NCBI RefSeq assembly: GCF_028993575.1
Contig: NZ_CP118615.1
Coordinates: forward strand, 4,989,001-5,053,000
DNA: 64,000 bases
Direction of reading: 5' to 3'
Origin: Micromonospora cathayae
GTDB lineage: Bacteria > Actinomycetota > Actinomycetes > Mycobacteriales > Micromonosporaceae
Position 1 is the stretch's first letter, and every line of letters starts with the position of its first letter. The notes under the pieces are model-generated. The model did no database searches. It was not told where the DNA came from and saw only the letters and a program-made list of their open reading frames with translations. This document shows, in pieces, positions 54,764 to 62,536 of this stretch. The position numbers and the translations under genes are program-made.

Positions 54764-55516
54764 CTACGGGACCTGGAAGCCGGCGGCGGTGAGCGCCGCC
54801 CGTCCCCGCGCGGACCGGACGTGCTCGACGAACGCGCGGGCACCCGACGGGTTCGGCGCGTCGGCGAGCACGACCACCGGATAGTCGTTGACCGCGCCGG
54901 CCGACTCGGGGAACTCGACCCCCTGCACGGTGTCGGTACTGCCCACGTCGGTGCGGTACACCAGTGCGGCGTCCACCTCGCCCAGCGTCACCTTGGACAG
55001 CGCGCCCCGGACGTCCTGCTCCAGGGTGACCGGGGTGAGCGGCACGCCGGCGGCGTCGAGCGCGGTGCGGGCCGCCGCCCCGCAGGGCACCTGCTCGGCG
55101 CAGAGCGCCACCTTCACCCCGGGTTTCACCAGATCGGCCAGACCGGCCACGCCGGCCGGGTTGCCCTTCGGCACGGCGATGACGAGCTGGTTGCGAGCGA
55201 AGACGACCGGCTCGCCGTCGCCGTGGCCGGCGTCGGTGACGGTACGCATCGGGGCCGGCGCGGCCGAGGCGAACACGTCGGCCGGCGCGCCCTGGACGAT
55301 CTGGTTCGCCAGCGCCGAACTGCCGGCGAAGGTCAGCCGTACCGTCGTGCCGGGACGGTCCCGTTCGAACTCCTCGGCCAGCGTGGTGAAGACGTCGGTC
55401 AGCGATGCCGCCGCGAACACGGTCACCGTGTCGTCGGCGTCGTCGGCCGGACCACCGCCGCACCCGGCCAGCAGCGTCACCGCCACCAGCCCGGCCAGCA
55501 TTCCGCGCATCCTCAC
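54764..55516 (-). CDS. modA: Molybdate-binding lipoprotein
   Basis: 250 residues from GTG 55514-55516, overlapping the previous stop (GTGA). Lipobox LLAGC at about 15-19 anchors it outside the membrane. VTVFAAASLTDVFTTLAEEFER and FAGSSALANQIVQGAPADVFASA are the ModA ligand-binding blocks. Captures molybdate (or tungstate) for ModBC. Confidence 0.94.
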   Translation of the reverse strand: MRMRGMLAGLVAVTLLAGCGGGPADDADDTVTVFAAASLTDVFTTLAEEFERDRPGTTVRLTFAGSSALANQIVQGAPADVFASAAPAPMRTVTDAGHGDGEPVVFARNQLVIAVPKGNPAGVAGLADLVKPGVKVALCAEQVPCGAAARTALDAAGVPLTPVTLEQDVRGALSKVTLGEVDAALVYRTDVGSTDTVQGVEFPESAGAVNDYPVVVLADAPNPSGARAFVEHVRSARGRAALTAAGFQVP

Positions 55517-55929
55517 GAGCCCGCCCTCCCCCGCGCGGTCGAGGCGCGCTCCACCACCACCGTGGTCGACTTGATCACGGCCACCGCCACCGAGCCGACC
55601 CGCAGGTCCAGCTCGTCGACCGCCTCCCGGCTCATCAACGACACGATCCGGAACGGGCCGGCCTGGATGTCGACCTGCGCCATCACCGTGTCCGTGGTGA
55701 CCGCGGTGACGATGCCGCGCAGCCGGTTACGGGCCGAGGAGAACTCGGCGCGCTCGTCCGGCTCGGCGGCCTGGGCGCGCACGAACGCCGCCAGCACGAC
55801 GCCGTCGATCACCCGGTGGCCGTGCTCGTCGCGCGCGGCGGGCAGCCGACCGCCGTCCACCCAGCGGCGCACGGTGTCGGCGCTCACGCCGAGCAGCCCG
55901 GCCGCCTCCCCGATCCGGAAGCTCGTCAC
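55513..55929 (-). CDS. HTH-TOBE molybdate-responsive regulator
   Basis: 138 residues from GTG 55927-55929. MerR/excisionase-type HTH at 1-52 (RIGEAAGLLGVSADTVRRWVDGGRLPAARDEHGHRVID) joined to a single TOBE domain (about 68-130, SSARNRLRGIVTAVTTDTVMAQVDIQAGPFRIVSLMSREAVDELDL), which binds molybdate. It leads modABC with a 4-bp overlap and takes the place of ModE. An imperfect candidate site (TAACG-N14-CGTTA, 55940-55963) lies upstream of its start. Family call strong; function from context. Confidence 0.88.
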   Translation of the reverse strand: MTSFRIGEAAGLLGVSADTVRRWVDGGRLPAARDEHGHRVIDGVVLAAFVRAQAAEPDERAEFSSARNRLRGIVTAVTTDTVMAQVDIQAGPFRIVSLMSREAVDELDLRVGSVAVAVIKSTTVVVERASTARGRAGS

Positions 55930-55939
55930 CGGGCCACTC

Positions 55940-55963
55940 TAACGCTCGCAACAGCCACCGTTA
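55940..55963. promoter_or_regulatory. TAACG-N14-CGTTA inverted repeat upstream of the mod operon
   Basis: 5-bp arms at 55940-55944 and 55959-55963. Short, but placed 10 bp before the HTH-TOBE start; a possible molybdate-regulator site. Confidence 0.3.
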
Positions 55964-56117
55964 AGACCCGTTTCCCATGGCGGACGACGCACTTTCAGTC
56001 ACACAAGGCTCGCAGATGCGCGAACGACAGCCCACCGAGGTTCCCGTGAAGCCGGCCCCGCCTCCGGCTCGCCCCGGCACCATGAGGTGGTGTGCCGACT
56101 GCCAGGAGGAGGACGCC

Positions 56118-56492
56118 ATGAGCACAGGGGACCCGTTGATCGACGCCACGGTCAACGACGTCGTGTCGACGGCACAGCACCGGGACGAGCTACGGAACTG
56201 GCTCGACGGACTTCCCGGGGACGGCCGCCAAGCACTGAGCCTCGATCCGGACCGGCTGCGGGATGCGCTGACCGAGCATCTGCGGGCCCACCCCGAGCAA
56301 CGGGCGGATCTCGCCGCGCTCGTCGGCAGGCCCAGCGACCCTGACAACTCCACCGAAGACCGCGAGGAAGGGCTGGTGTCCGGCGAGGCCGCAGTCTCGA
56401 CGTCGGCCTCCGACCGCATCCTGCCCAGTGGCATGTCGTCGGCGCCCCACGGACCTGCCAGCTCCGTCCCTGGCCTCGGATCTGGTAGCTGA
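56118..56492 (+). CDS. Small acidic protein of unknown function
   Basis: 124 residues from ATG 56118, chosen because AGGAGGAGGA is directly upstream; the frame is open from 55977. Helical N-terminal half (ATVNDVVSTAQHRDELRNWLDG... LRDALTEHLRAHPEQRADLAALVG) and a low-complexity Ser/Gly/Pro C-terminal half. The TTG of the next gene starts 2 bp past its stop, so they are likely coupled. No family recognised. Confidence 0.65.
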   Translation: MSTGDPLIDATVNDVVSTAQHRDELRNWLDGLPGDGRQALSLDPDRLRDALTEHLRAHPEQRADLAALVGRPSDPDNSTEDREEGLVSGEAAVSTSASDRILPSGMSSAPHGPASSVPGLGSGS

Positions 56493-56494
56493 CG

Positions 56495-57148
56495 TTGGAC
56501 CCGAGCGATGACCAGGACGCTGCCATCCGCACCCCGGACTATCTGGCGGATGAGATCGTCGGCCTGATCGGGGTCATCACCCGGCTCATGCTGTTCGGTT
56601 TCCTGCTCGCCCTCGCGGTCATCGCCGAGCGGGCCTTCCGCCAGGCCGGCGGAAATGTGGCGGTGGCTCAGCTGACCGTCCCCGTCACCTGGGCTTTTAC
56701 TCCCTTCGTTCTGCTGACATGTGCACACTACGTTTACGCCGCCTCGCTGCTGCGGAGCATCCGCGAGTATCGCGACCGGGAGTCGGAGCCAGAGAAGCGA
56801 AACGGCCTGTTTCGTCGGGTGAGCAGCCAGACGGGTGTGTTCACGCTGGGCCTCCGCCCGGCACAACCAGACAAGGGCAGACGCGTCTACCAGAGAAGCT
56901 TCAAGGATCCGTCGATGGGGCTCGAGGTAAGCGGGGCGATACTTCTTGCCGGCGCTACGATCCCATGGCACCTCACCCCACCCGGCACACTGACGCTGGC
57001 GTCCGGTTGGCCGTCCTGGCTGGCATGGGCCGCTGCCGCTGTGACGGTCGTCCTCAACTGGCTGCTCGTGTCGACCTGGGTCGCCCGGCTGTCAGAGATC
57101 GTCACTTTGCCACCGGCATGCTCCAGCCCTCGCCCCTACCGGTCGTGA
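56495..57148 (+). CDS. Membrane protein of unknown function with atypical codon use
   Basis: 217 residues from TTG 56495, 2 bp after the previous stop; no ATG or GTG is in frame nearby, so this rare start is the best guess. Four predicted membrane segments (about 21-44, 57-84, 140-160, 166-198) with a basic cytoplasmic loop between TM2 and TM3 (REYRDRESEPEKRNGLFRRV). Codons include many A/T-ending triplets, clearly lower GC than the flanking genes, a sign of foreign origin. Family not recognised. Confidence 0.65.
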   Translation: MDPSDDQDAAIRTPDYLADEIVGLIGVITRLMLFGFLLALAVIAERAFRQAGGNVAVAQLTVPVTWAFTPFVLLTCAHYVYAASLLRSIREYRDRESEPEKRNGLFRRVSSQTGVFTLGLRPAQPDKGRRVYQRSFKDPSMGLEVSGAILLAGATIPWHLTPPGTLTLASGWPSWLAWAAAAVTVVLNWLLVSTWVARLSEIVTLPPACSSPRPYRS

Positions 57149-57200
57149 ACCGCCCTGGCCCTTTGACGCGCCAGCAAAGCTCGCAGGTACGACGGTTCAC
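57145..57200. terminator. Possible hairpin between convergent genes 56495 and 57197
   Basis: GTGAACCG (57145-57152) and CGGTTCAC (57193-57200) are exact complements, with an inner CTTTG/CAAAG pair. The arms overlap both stop codons. Confidence 0.4.
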
Positions 57201-57700
57201 TCCCGCCCGGCGACAGCCACGGTGACCTCCGGAATGAGCGGGGTACCGGCCGCGTCGAGCGGAAGCACCACGACGCTGTCCACCCCGGGTGGCGGGACGG
57301 GCACCAGGGACGTCCCTGCGTCGACCAACCCGCGTACGGTTCCGCCCGTCGACCGGACCAGGATCGACCGGGCACCGACCGCCGGCACCCGGACCACCAG
57401 GCCGCCGAGGATCTCGGTGGCGTCGTACCGGTCGCCGCCGCCCCCGGCGCCGACCCCCGCCTCGGTCCGGCCCGACCGCCGCTGCTCGACGTACCACCCG
57501 GACGTGCCGGTCCACAGCCGCAACTCGCGGTCGTCCGCCAGCGTCAGCGTGCTGGTCAGCCGGTACCCGTCGGGCGGCTGCCAGGCCCGCGCCGGGGCGT
57601 CCGGCGGGTCCGGAACGGCGAGGACCACCGCGAGGAGCAGCAACCCGACCGCCAGCAGCCCGAAGGCACGCCCGACGAGCGATCGGACATCGACTTCCAT
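57197..57700 (-). CDS. Membrane-anchored or secreted protein of unknown function
   Basis: 167 residues: one N-terminal hydrophobic segment (AFGLLAVGLLLLAVVLAV, about 13-30) then a beta-rich domain (GYRLTSTLTLADDRELRLWTGTSGWYVEQRR ... PGVDSVVVLPLDAAGTPLIPEVTVAVAG). It is an outer-face protein. A Gly-rich loop GVGAGGGGD is notable. No family recognised. Divergent from the sigma-factor block. Confidence 0.7.
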   Translation of the reverse strand: MEVDVRSLVGRAFGLLAVGLLLLAVVLAVPDPPDAPARAWQPPDGYRLTSTLTLADDRELRLWTGTSGWYVEQRRSGRTEAGVGAGGGGDRYDATEILGGLVVRVPAVGARSILVRSTGGTVRGLVDAGTSLVPVPPPGVDSVVVLPLDAAGTPLIPEVTVAVAGRE

Positions 57701-57860
57701 CGCCCTATCCTGGCACCGTGCTGCCCGCCGACCGAAGCCGATGGCAGGGGCAGCCGGGAAGCTGCCGAAGGAATGTCGACTCCGGAGTTCACGGAGGTGA
57801 CTCCGTTCGCCTCTTCAGTAGGACGACACGCGACGATCCCTGAACGAGCGGAGTGCAGCA

Positions 57861-58097
57861 GTGGACGTGACGGCCTGGGGGTGGATCGGCCTGGCGGTGC
57901 TCGCCAAGGCCGGCACGGTGACGGCACTGTGGATCCGGCTCCGCTGGCGGGTACGCCAGGAGCAGGCCCACGGCGAGACCCTGGTGGCATTGGCGGCGGC
58001 GCTGCCCGCCGGAGGTCAGGTACGTGACCGGCGGGCCGACGGGTCCGGTTGGACGCTGACCGTCCCGGCCGGGCAGGAGGTGAACCGTCGTGGTTGA
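57861..58097 (+). CDS. Small single-pass membrane protein before an ECF sigma gene
   Basis: 78 residues from GTG 57861 (GGAG upstream). One membrane segment (WIGLAVLAKAGTVTALWI) with basic cytoplasmic flank RLRWRVRQEQ. The stop overlaps the start of the sigma factor gene by 8 bp, so expression is coupled. Its size and position could suit a membrane partner of the sigma factor, but no anti-sigma domain is seen. Confidence 0.7.
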   Translation: MDVTAWGWIGLAVLAKAGTVTALWIRLRWRVRQEQAHGETLVALAAALPAGGQVRDRRADGSGWTLTVPAGQEVNRRG

Positions 58098-58665
58098 GCG
58101 CACCAGCGCATCAGCCCGGGACACCGACGACCGGTCGGCACCCCCGGTCGGGCAGCGGCGGGACGCCCTGCCAGCGGAGACGGTCGCGGCGTTCAGCGCC
58201 TTCTACCGGGACGAGGTGGGGAAGCTGGTCGCGTTCCTGGTGTGGCAGGGCGCATCGGTGGCCGACGCGGCCGACGTCGCCCAGGAGACCATGCGACGCG
58301 CCCTGGAACAGTGGGTCACCATCCACCGTCCCGGCCCGTGGACCCGGCGGGTCGCCTCCCGGGAGTACGCCCGGCGGGTGGCCGGACTGCCGGAGGTGCC
58401 CGCCGACGACCTGACCGACCGGAACCCGCTGCTGCGCGCCCCCGCCTCCGAGATCGCCGCCTGGGAGGCCCGGCAGGAGGAGCTTCGCCTGCTCGGCCAC
58501 CTGCCCGGCCGGCAACGGCAGGTGATGGCCTGGACGTTGGAGGGCTACCAGCCAGCCGAGATAGCCGAGCAGTTACGGATGACCCCGGAGGCGGTCCGCA
58601 GCAGCCTACGGAAGGCGCGACGGACGCTGGCCGCCGTGTGGCGCGAGGAGTCGGGCCGGCCATGA
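58090..58665 (+). CDS. ECF-type RNA polymerase sigma factor
   Basis: 191 residues from GTG 58090 (AGGAGG upstream). Region 2: FSAFYRDEVGKLVAFLVWQGASVADAADVAQETMRRALEQW; region 4: LGHLPGRQRQVMAWTLEGYQPAEIAEQLRMTPEAVRSSLRKARRTL. Recognises a dedicated promoter for stress or surface genes. Located in a block with a small membrane protein, a helical protein and an XRE-TPR regulator. A classical zinc anti-sigma gene is absent. Confidence 0.9.
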   Translation: MVERTSASARDTDDRSAPPVGQRRDALPAETVAAFSAFYRDEVGKLVAFLVWQGASVADAADVAQETMRRALEQWVTIHRPGPWTRRVASREYARRVAGLPEVPADDLTDRNPLLRAPASEIAAWEARQEELRLLGHLPGRQRQVMAWTLEGYQPAEIAEQLRMTPEAVRSSLRKARRTLAAVWREESGRP

Positions 58666-58682
58666 CCGGCGGGGGAGGAAAC

Positions 58683-59360
58683 ATGCACCAGGACATGCCG
58701 GCGGTCGACACCACGTTCCGTAGGCTGGAACAGCAGGTCACGCCCCTGATCGACGTCGAGGCCGGGCTACGTGACCTGCTGCTCCCGGCCCGGTACGCCG
58801 AACTGGCCGGTGCGATGGCCCACGAACTCGACACCGAAGCCGGCCTCGCCGACCTGCTCGAATCCAGCCCGTCCGACGGTCCGACGCCCACGGTCGCCCA
58901 CCGGGCTCATGCTGCCCGTAGCGTCCCCACCTCACGCCGGGACGGGAGTGGACGCGCGGGCGACCACGCGGATCGGGTCACCATGGTCGTCAGGGAAGTC
59001 CGGCTCGTGGCCCAGCAGTTCCGTCAACTCAGCGGGATGGCCCGGCGAGTACTCGGCGGAAGCGGCGTCGCGGACCGCCAGTCGACCCGGCTGGACCTGG
59101 CAGGCCGCTCCCTGGCCCGCCTGGCAGACCGGGTCGAACTGCGGTCGATCTCCCAGAAGGAGATCGCGAACACCTTGAACGACGTGAAGCAGGCGCTGAA
59201 GCTGCTCCCGACAAGCCGTCGCAGCACCATGGGGATCAACCCGGAGGCACTGCGGTATCACGCGGACATTCTCGATGTGGCCAGGCAGGTCGACGCCCTG
59301 GCACCGAGGATCACCCGCCTCTTCGACAGCGCAACGGACTCCGTCGGCACCAACCGTTGA
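58683..59360 (+). CDS. Helical protein of unknown function downstream of the sigma factor
   Basis: 225 residues from ATG 58683, with GGGGGAGGAA directly before it; ATG 58662, overlapping the sigma stop (ATGA), is an alternative adding 7 residues. Mostly helical with long amphipathic stretches (VREVRLVAQQFRQLSGMARRVLGG; ELRSISQKEIANTLNDVKQALKLL; YHADILDVARQVDALAPRITRLFDSA), like a coiled-coil bundle. No signal or membrane segment. Possibly a sigma-interacting or scaffold protein; no family recognised. Confidence 0.65.
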   Translation: MHQDMPAVDTTFRRLEQQVTPLIDVEAGLRDLLLPARYAELAGAMAHELDTEAGLADLLESSPSDGPTPTVAHRAHAARSVPTSRRDGSGRAGDHADRVTMVVREVRLVAQQFRQLSGMARRVLGGSGVADRQSTRLDLAGRSLARLADRVELRSISQKEIANTLNDVKQALKLLPTSRRSTMGINPEALRYHADILDVARQVDALAPRITRLFDSATDSVGTNR

Positions 59361-59463
59361 GGAGTCACATCGCACCACCACCTGTCCCCGGCAGCGCCAC
59401 CAGAGCACAGTGACGTCGGAGCGTAGTCGCGGGTGTACCGTCCGAACCGGAGGTGAGCGAGGT

Positions 59464-60654
59464 ATGCCGAAGAAGGCCGACACGATCGGTGCCCGGATCC
59501 GGTACTGGCGTCTGCGCCGCAACGGAATGACCCAGGCGGTCCTGGCCGGGCTGGCTGGAGTCAGCCAGTCCTACGTCTCGCAGGTCGAGTCCGGCCGCAA
59601 GACCATCGACCGCCGCTCCACACTGGTCGCCATCGCCGCCGCCCTCCAGGTCACCGTGGCCGACCTGCTCGGCCAGGGCGCGGAGCCCGGCGACCCGGCC
59701 CGCGACAACGCCGCCGAAGCGGTCCCGGCGATCTGGTCCGCTCTCATCGAGATCGAAGACGGCGAACGCCGGCCGTCGACGCGTGCACCCGCCGACCTGG
59801 CCGCCGGCATCACCCGTAGCGATCAGCTACGGACGGACTCCCACTACCCGGCGATGGCCCGGCTGCTTCCCGGGCTGCTGGTCGAGGCAGCCGCCGTCGG
59901 CGGTACCACGCTCGCCCGGGTGGCGTACCAGGCGTCGACCTGCCTACGGCATCTCGGGTACCGGCACCTGGCGCTCAACGCCGCCCGGATCGCGGTCGCC
60001 GCCGCCGAGGACGCCGAGGATGCGGCCTGGCTCGGAGCGTCCCGTTTCGCGTACACCCAGAGCCTCCCGATCGAGTCCGCCTCGCTCGCGGCGCGGGCCG
60101 CCGACCGGTCGGTGGCGGCGCTCCAGGCCGACGCCGGGGACGAACGGGTCCGGCAGATGCTCGGTCAGCTCCATCTGTCGGCGGCGCTGACCTCGACCGT
60201 GAGCGGTCGACCCGACCTCGGCCGCGACCACCTCGCCGAAGCAGCCCGCGAGGCGGCCACGCTCGGCGACCCCCAGGACGGTGCCGGCTTCAACGGATGC
60301 GGATTCGGGCCGACCAACGTAAAGCTGTGGGAGATGTCGATCGCCGCCGAGCTGGGCGACTCCGGGCGGGTGATCGAGGTGTCCCGGACCGTCCGACCTC
60401 GGGCTCTCGTCGCGTCGATTCGCCATCAGTCGTACTGGCTCGACCTCGGCCGCGCGCTGGCGGACAGCGGACAACGGGACGCCGAGGCGTTGGCCGCCTT
60501 CGTCCAGGCTGAACGGGCGGCACCGGCACCGTTCGCGCTCAACCCACTCGCCCGGGACGCGATCGTCGCGATGGTGCGCCGCGCCAAGCGCCGCGCCGTT
60601 CCCGACGAGCTGCGCGCACTGGCCGGCCGGATGAGCATCAACCTGGCCACATAG
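59464..60654 (+). CDS. XRE family regulator with TPR-like domain
   Basis: 396 residues from ATG 59464. N-terminal XRE HTH (GARIRYWRLRRNGMTQAVLAGLAGVSQSYVSQVESGRKTIDRRST, 9-55) followed by a helical TPR-like sensor (TCLRHLGYRHLALNAARIAVAAAEDAEDAAWLGASRFAY ...). Such proteins are common in Streptomyces and Micromonospora, often with small partner proteins downstream (here 60791 and 61007). It may respond to a peptide or metabolite. Confidence 0.85.
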   Translation: MPKKADTIGARIRYWRLRRNGMTQAVLAGLAGVSQSYVSQVESGRKTIDRRSTLVAIAAALQVTVADLLGQGAEPGDPARDNAAEAVPAIWSALIEIEDGERRPSTRAPADLAAGITRSDQLRTDSHYPAMARLLPGLLVEAAAVGGTTLARVAYQASTCLRHLGYRHLALNAARIAVAAAEDAEDAAWLGASRFAYTQSLPIESASLAARAADRSVAALQADAGDERVRQMLGQLHLSAALTSTVSGRPDLGRDHLAEAAREAATLGDPQDGAGFNGCGFGPTNVKLWEMSIAAELGDSGRVIEVSRTVRPRALVASIRHQSYWLDLGRALADSGQRDAEALAAFVQAERAAPAPFALNPLARDAIVAMVRRAKRRAVPDELRALAGRMSINLAT

Positions 60655-60790
60655 CCGCAGGCAATCACTTCATCACCCAAAGGCCCTACCGTCCGTTCGA
60701 GCGGAAGGTGGAATGCCTTCCTCGGGGCTGGGCGTGGGGTGTCGATCCGTCACGGATCGGCTGGCGCGCCCCCGGCGACAGAGGTAAGAG

Positions 60791-60961
60791 ATGGGTGAAC
60801 AGCACGACGCCGTACGGCGAAGCCGGGGTGAGCAGATCGAGGCGGCAGAACACGAGGCCGCGAAACAGCGGCTGCTGGAGCTGGCCGAGACGGAACGCAT
60901 ACCGGTGGAGGAAACCACCCGGGCGGTGCCGGACCGACGGTGGCGGCGTGGTCTCGGGTGA
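60791..60961 (+). CDS. Small 56-residue protein downstream of the XRE regulator
   Basis: MGEQHDAVRRSRGEQIEAAE then a helical, charged stretch (HEAAKQRLLELAETERIPVEE) and RRWRRGLG. ATG 60791 follows GAGGTAAGAG. Coding-like composition and a helix-rich, antitoxin- or adaptor-like profile support it. A longer frame at 60708-61010 overlaps it in another phase and is rejected. Confidence 0.55.
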   Translation: MGEQHDAVRRSRGEQIEAAEHEAAKQRLLELAETERIPVEETTRAVPDRRWRRGLG

Positions 60962-61006
60962 GCTGCCCGTGGGGCGTCGGGTGGCGACGGCGCTCGGTCT
61001 GACCCG

Positions 61007-61207
61007 GTGACCGGGCCGTTCCTGTCCCCCGCGCAGCTCCGTAACCGGCTGACCCTGGCTGCCCGCCGGGTGCTGCGCACCCACCGGACGGCCCCGGACG
61101 GGCGGTGCCGGGTCTGCCGGGTGCCGGACTGTCCGGCGGCGGTGGCCGCCCGCGACCGCCTCGGGCGGGCCGACCCGTCCGGGGAGGCCACCGAGCACCG
61201 GCAGTAG
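61007..61207 (+). CDS. Small basic protein with CxxC-like cysteines
   Basis: 66 residues from GTG 61007 (VTGPFLSPAQLRNRLTLAARRVLRTHR ... CRVCRVPDCPAAVAARDRLG). Three Cys in CRVCRVPDC could bind zinc, with His nearby. No ribosome site is obvious; it begins 46 bp after the previous small gene. Tentative. Confidence 0.5.
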   Translation: MTGPFLSPAQLRNRLTLAARRVLRTHRTAPDGRCRVCRVPDCPAAVAARDRLGRADPSGEATEHRQ

Positions 61208-61245
61208 CGTGGTGCCAGGTAATTGCCAGCCGGAGGGAGCTTGCG

Positions 61246-62469
61246 GTGTCGGACGTCGACGCGCTGGTCGGTGCCGCGCTCGCGGCGGCCCGTGGCAGCG
61301 ACGTGCGGCAGGCGGAACGGCAGCTCGACCGGCTGGTGGTCGACGATCCGGCGGCGGTGGACGCGGCGCTGTTCGGGCGGCTGGTCCGCGCGGTCGGCCG
61401 GCTCTGGCCGCGCGGCTGGCAGCCGGTCGACGTGGCCCGGATCGTCACCCGGCGGGCCGGCGTGCGGCCGGGCCGGCTGCTGGCCGACGTGCTCGCCGCC
61501 GACCGGCGCGACCACGGCAACGTGCCGGCCTGGTGGGACGAGCAGCTGCGCGGCCTGGACGCCGCGGTCTGGTGGGACGACGACGCCGGTCACCTGGCCG
61601 GCTGGGCGGCCCGGGAACGCCTGGACCGGGTGACCGCGCTGCGTGAGGTGGTCGAGGTGCTGGCGGTCCTGGAGTCGTTGCCGCCGGTAGCGGTGCTGCG
61701 GCCACCGCCGGGAGCCGCCGCCCCGGCCCCCGCCGGCCCGAGCGGGTCACGGATGCTGGACCGGGTCCGGGCGTTGCTGGCGAAGGCGGAGTCGACGTCG
61801 TACCCGGCCGAGGCGGAGGCGCTGACCGGCAAGGCGCAGGAGCTGATGGCCCGGCACAGCATCGACCAGGCCCTGCTGGCCGCCGGCCCGGCCGACCAGC
61901 CGGGCGGTGTTCGGCTCGGCACCGACGCCCCGTACGCGGGGGCGAAGGCGCTGCTGGTGCAGGAGGTCGCGGCGGCGAACCGGTGCGAGTCGGTCTGGTC
62001 CGACGATCTGGGGTTCACCACCGTGCTGGGTTTCCCGGCCGACCTGGAAGCCGTCGAGGTGCTCTACACGTCGCTGCTGGTGCAGGCCACCTCGGCGATG
62101 CTGCGCGGCCGGGCCGAACGCCGCCGGGCGAGCAGCCGGCGTACCCGCGAGTACGACGAGTCGTTCCTCAACGCGTTCGCCCTGCGCATCGGTGAGCGGC
62201 TGCGGGCGGCCACCGAGCGGACCAGCCGGGAGGCGGCCCGCGCCGAGGGCGGCGACCGGTTGCTCCCGGTGCTCGCCACCCGCTCCGACGCGGTCCGGCA
62301 GCGGGTGGAGACGCTGTTTCCCGGGGTGACCCGGGGGCGGCTGACCATCCGGGACGCCGAGGGCTGGACCTCCGGCACCGCCGCCGCCGACCGGGCCACC
62401 CTGGCCCCGGGCGGTCGACCGGCCCGGCCGGTACGCGGGAGCGGTCGACGGTCCGGGCCGTCGCGGTGA
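61246..62469 (+). CDS. DUF2786 domain protein
   Basis: 407 residues from GTG 61246 (GGAGGGAG upstream). The N-terminal half (1-150) is helical and of unknown family; the centre has MLDRVRALLAKAESTSYPAEAEALTGKAQELMARHSID, the DUF2786 signature, then a long helical C-terminal domain (VEVLYTSLLVQATSAMLRGRAERRRASSRRTREYDESFLNAFALRIGERL). The signature also appears in phage proteins, but no phage genes are near. Function unknown. Ends at a hairpin shared with the next gene. Confidence 0.85.
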   Translation: MSDVDALVGAALAAARGSDVRQAERQLDRLVVDDPAAVDAALFGRLVRAVGRLWPRGWQPVDVARIVTRRAGVRPGRLLADVLAADRRDHGNVPAWWDEQLRGLDAAVWWDDDAGHLAGWAARERLDRVTALREVVEVLAVLESLPPVAVLRPPPGAAAPAPAGPSGSRMLDRVRALLAKAESTSYPAEAEALTGKAQELMARHSIDQALLAAGPADQPGGVRLGTDAPYAGAKALLVQEVAAANRCESVWSDDLGFTTVLGFPADLEAVEVLYTSLLVQATSAMLRGRAERRRASSRRTREYDESFLNAFALRIGERLRAATERTSREAARAEGGDRLLPVLATRSDAVRQRVETLFPGVTRGRLTIRDAEGWTSGTAAADRATLAPGGRPARPVRGSGRRSGPSR

Positions 62470-62490
62470 ACCCGGCCGGAGCCGTTCGGT

Positions 62491-62536
62491 GAGCCGGTGC
62501 CGGGCGGGGACGGCAACCGCCCCCGCCCGACGGCTC
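62491..62536. terminator. Interrupted hairpin between DUF2786 and exporter genes
   Basis: Inner stem 62501-62509 with 62521-62529 (9 bp), outer stem 62491-62496 with 62531-62536 (6 bp). It overlaps the stop of the exporter gene and serves both strands. Confidence 0.55.

Noticed and set aside
60708..61010. 100-residue frame between the XRE regulator and the small basic protein
   Set aside because: Composition (many Trp, Arg, Gly) is shadow-like; the 56-residue frame at 60791-60961 in another phase has a ribosome site and a normal helical composition.
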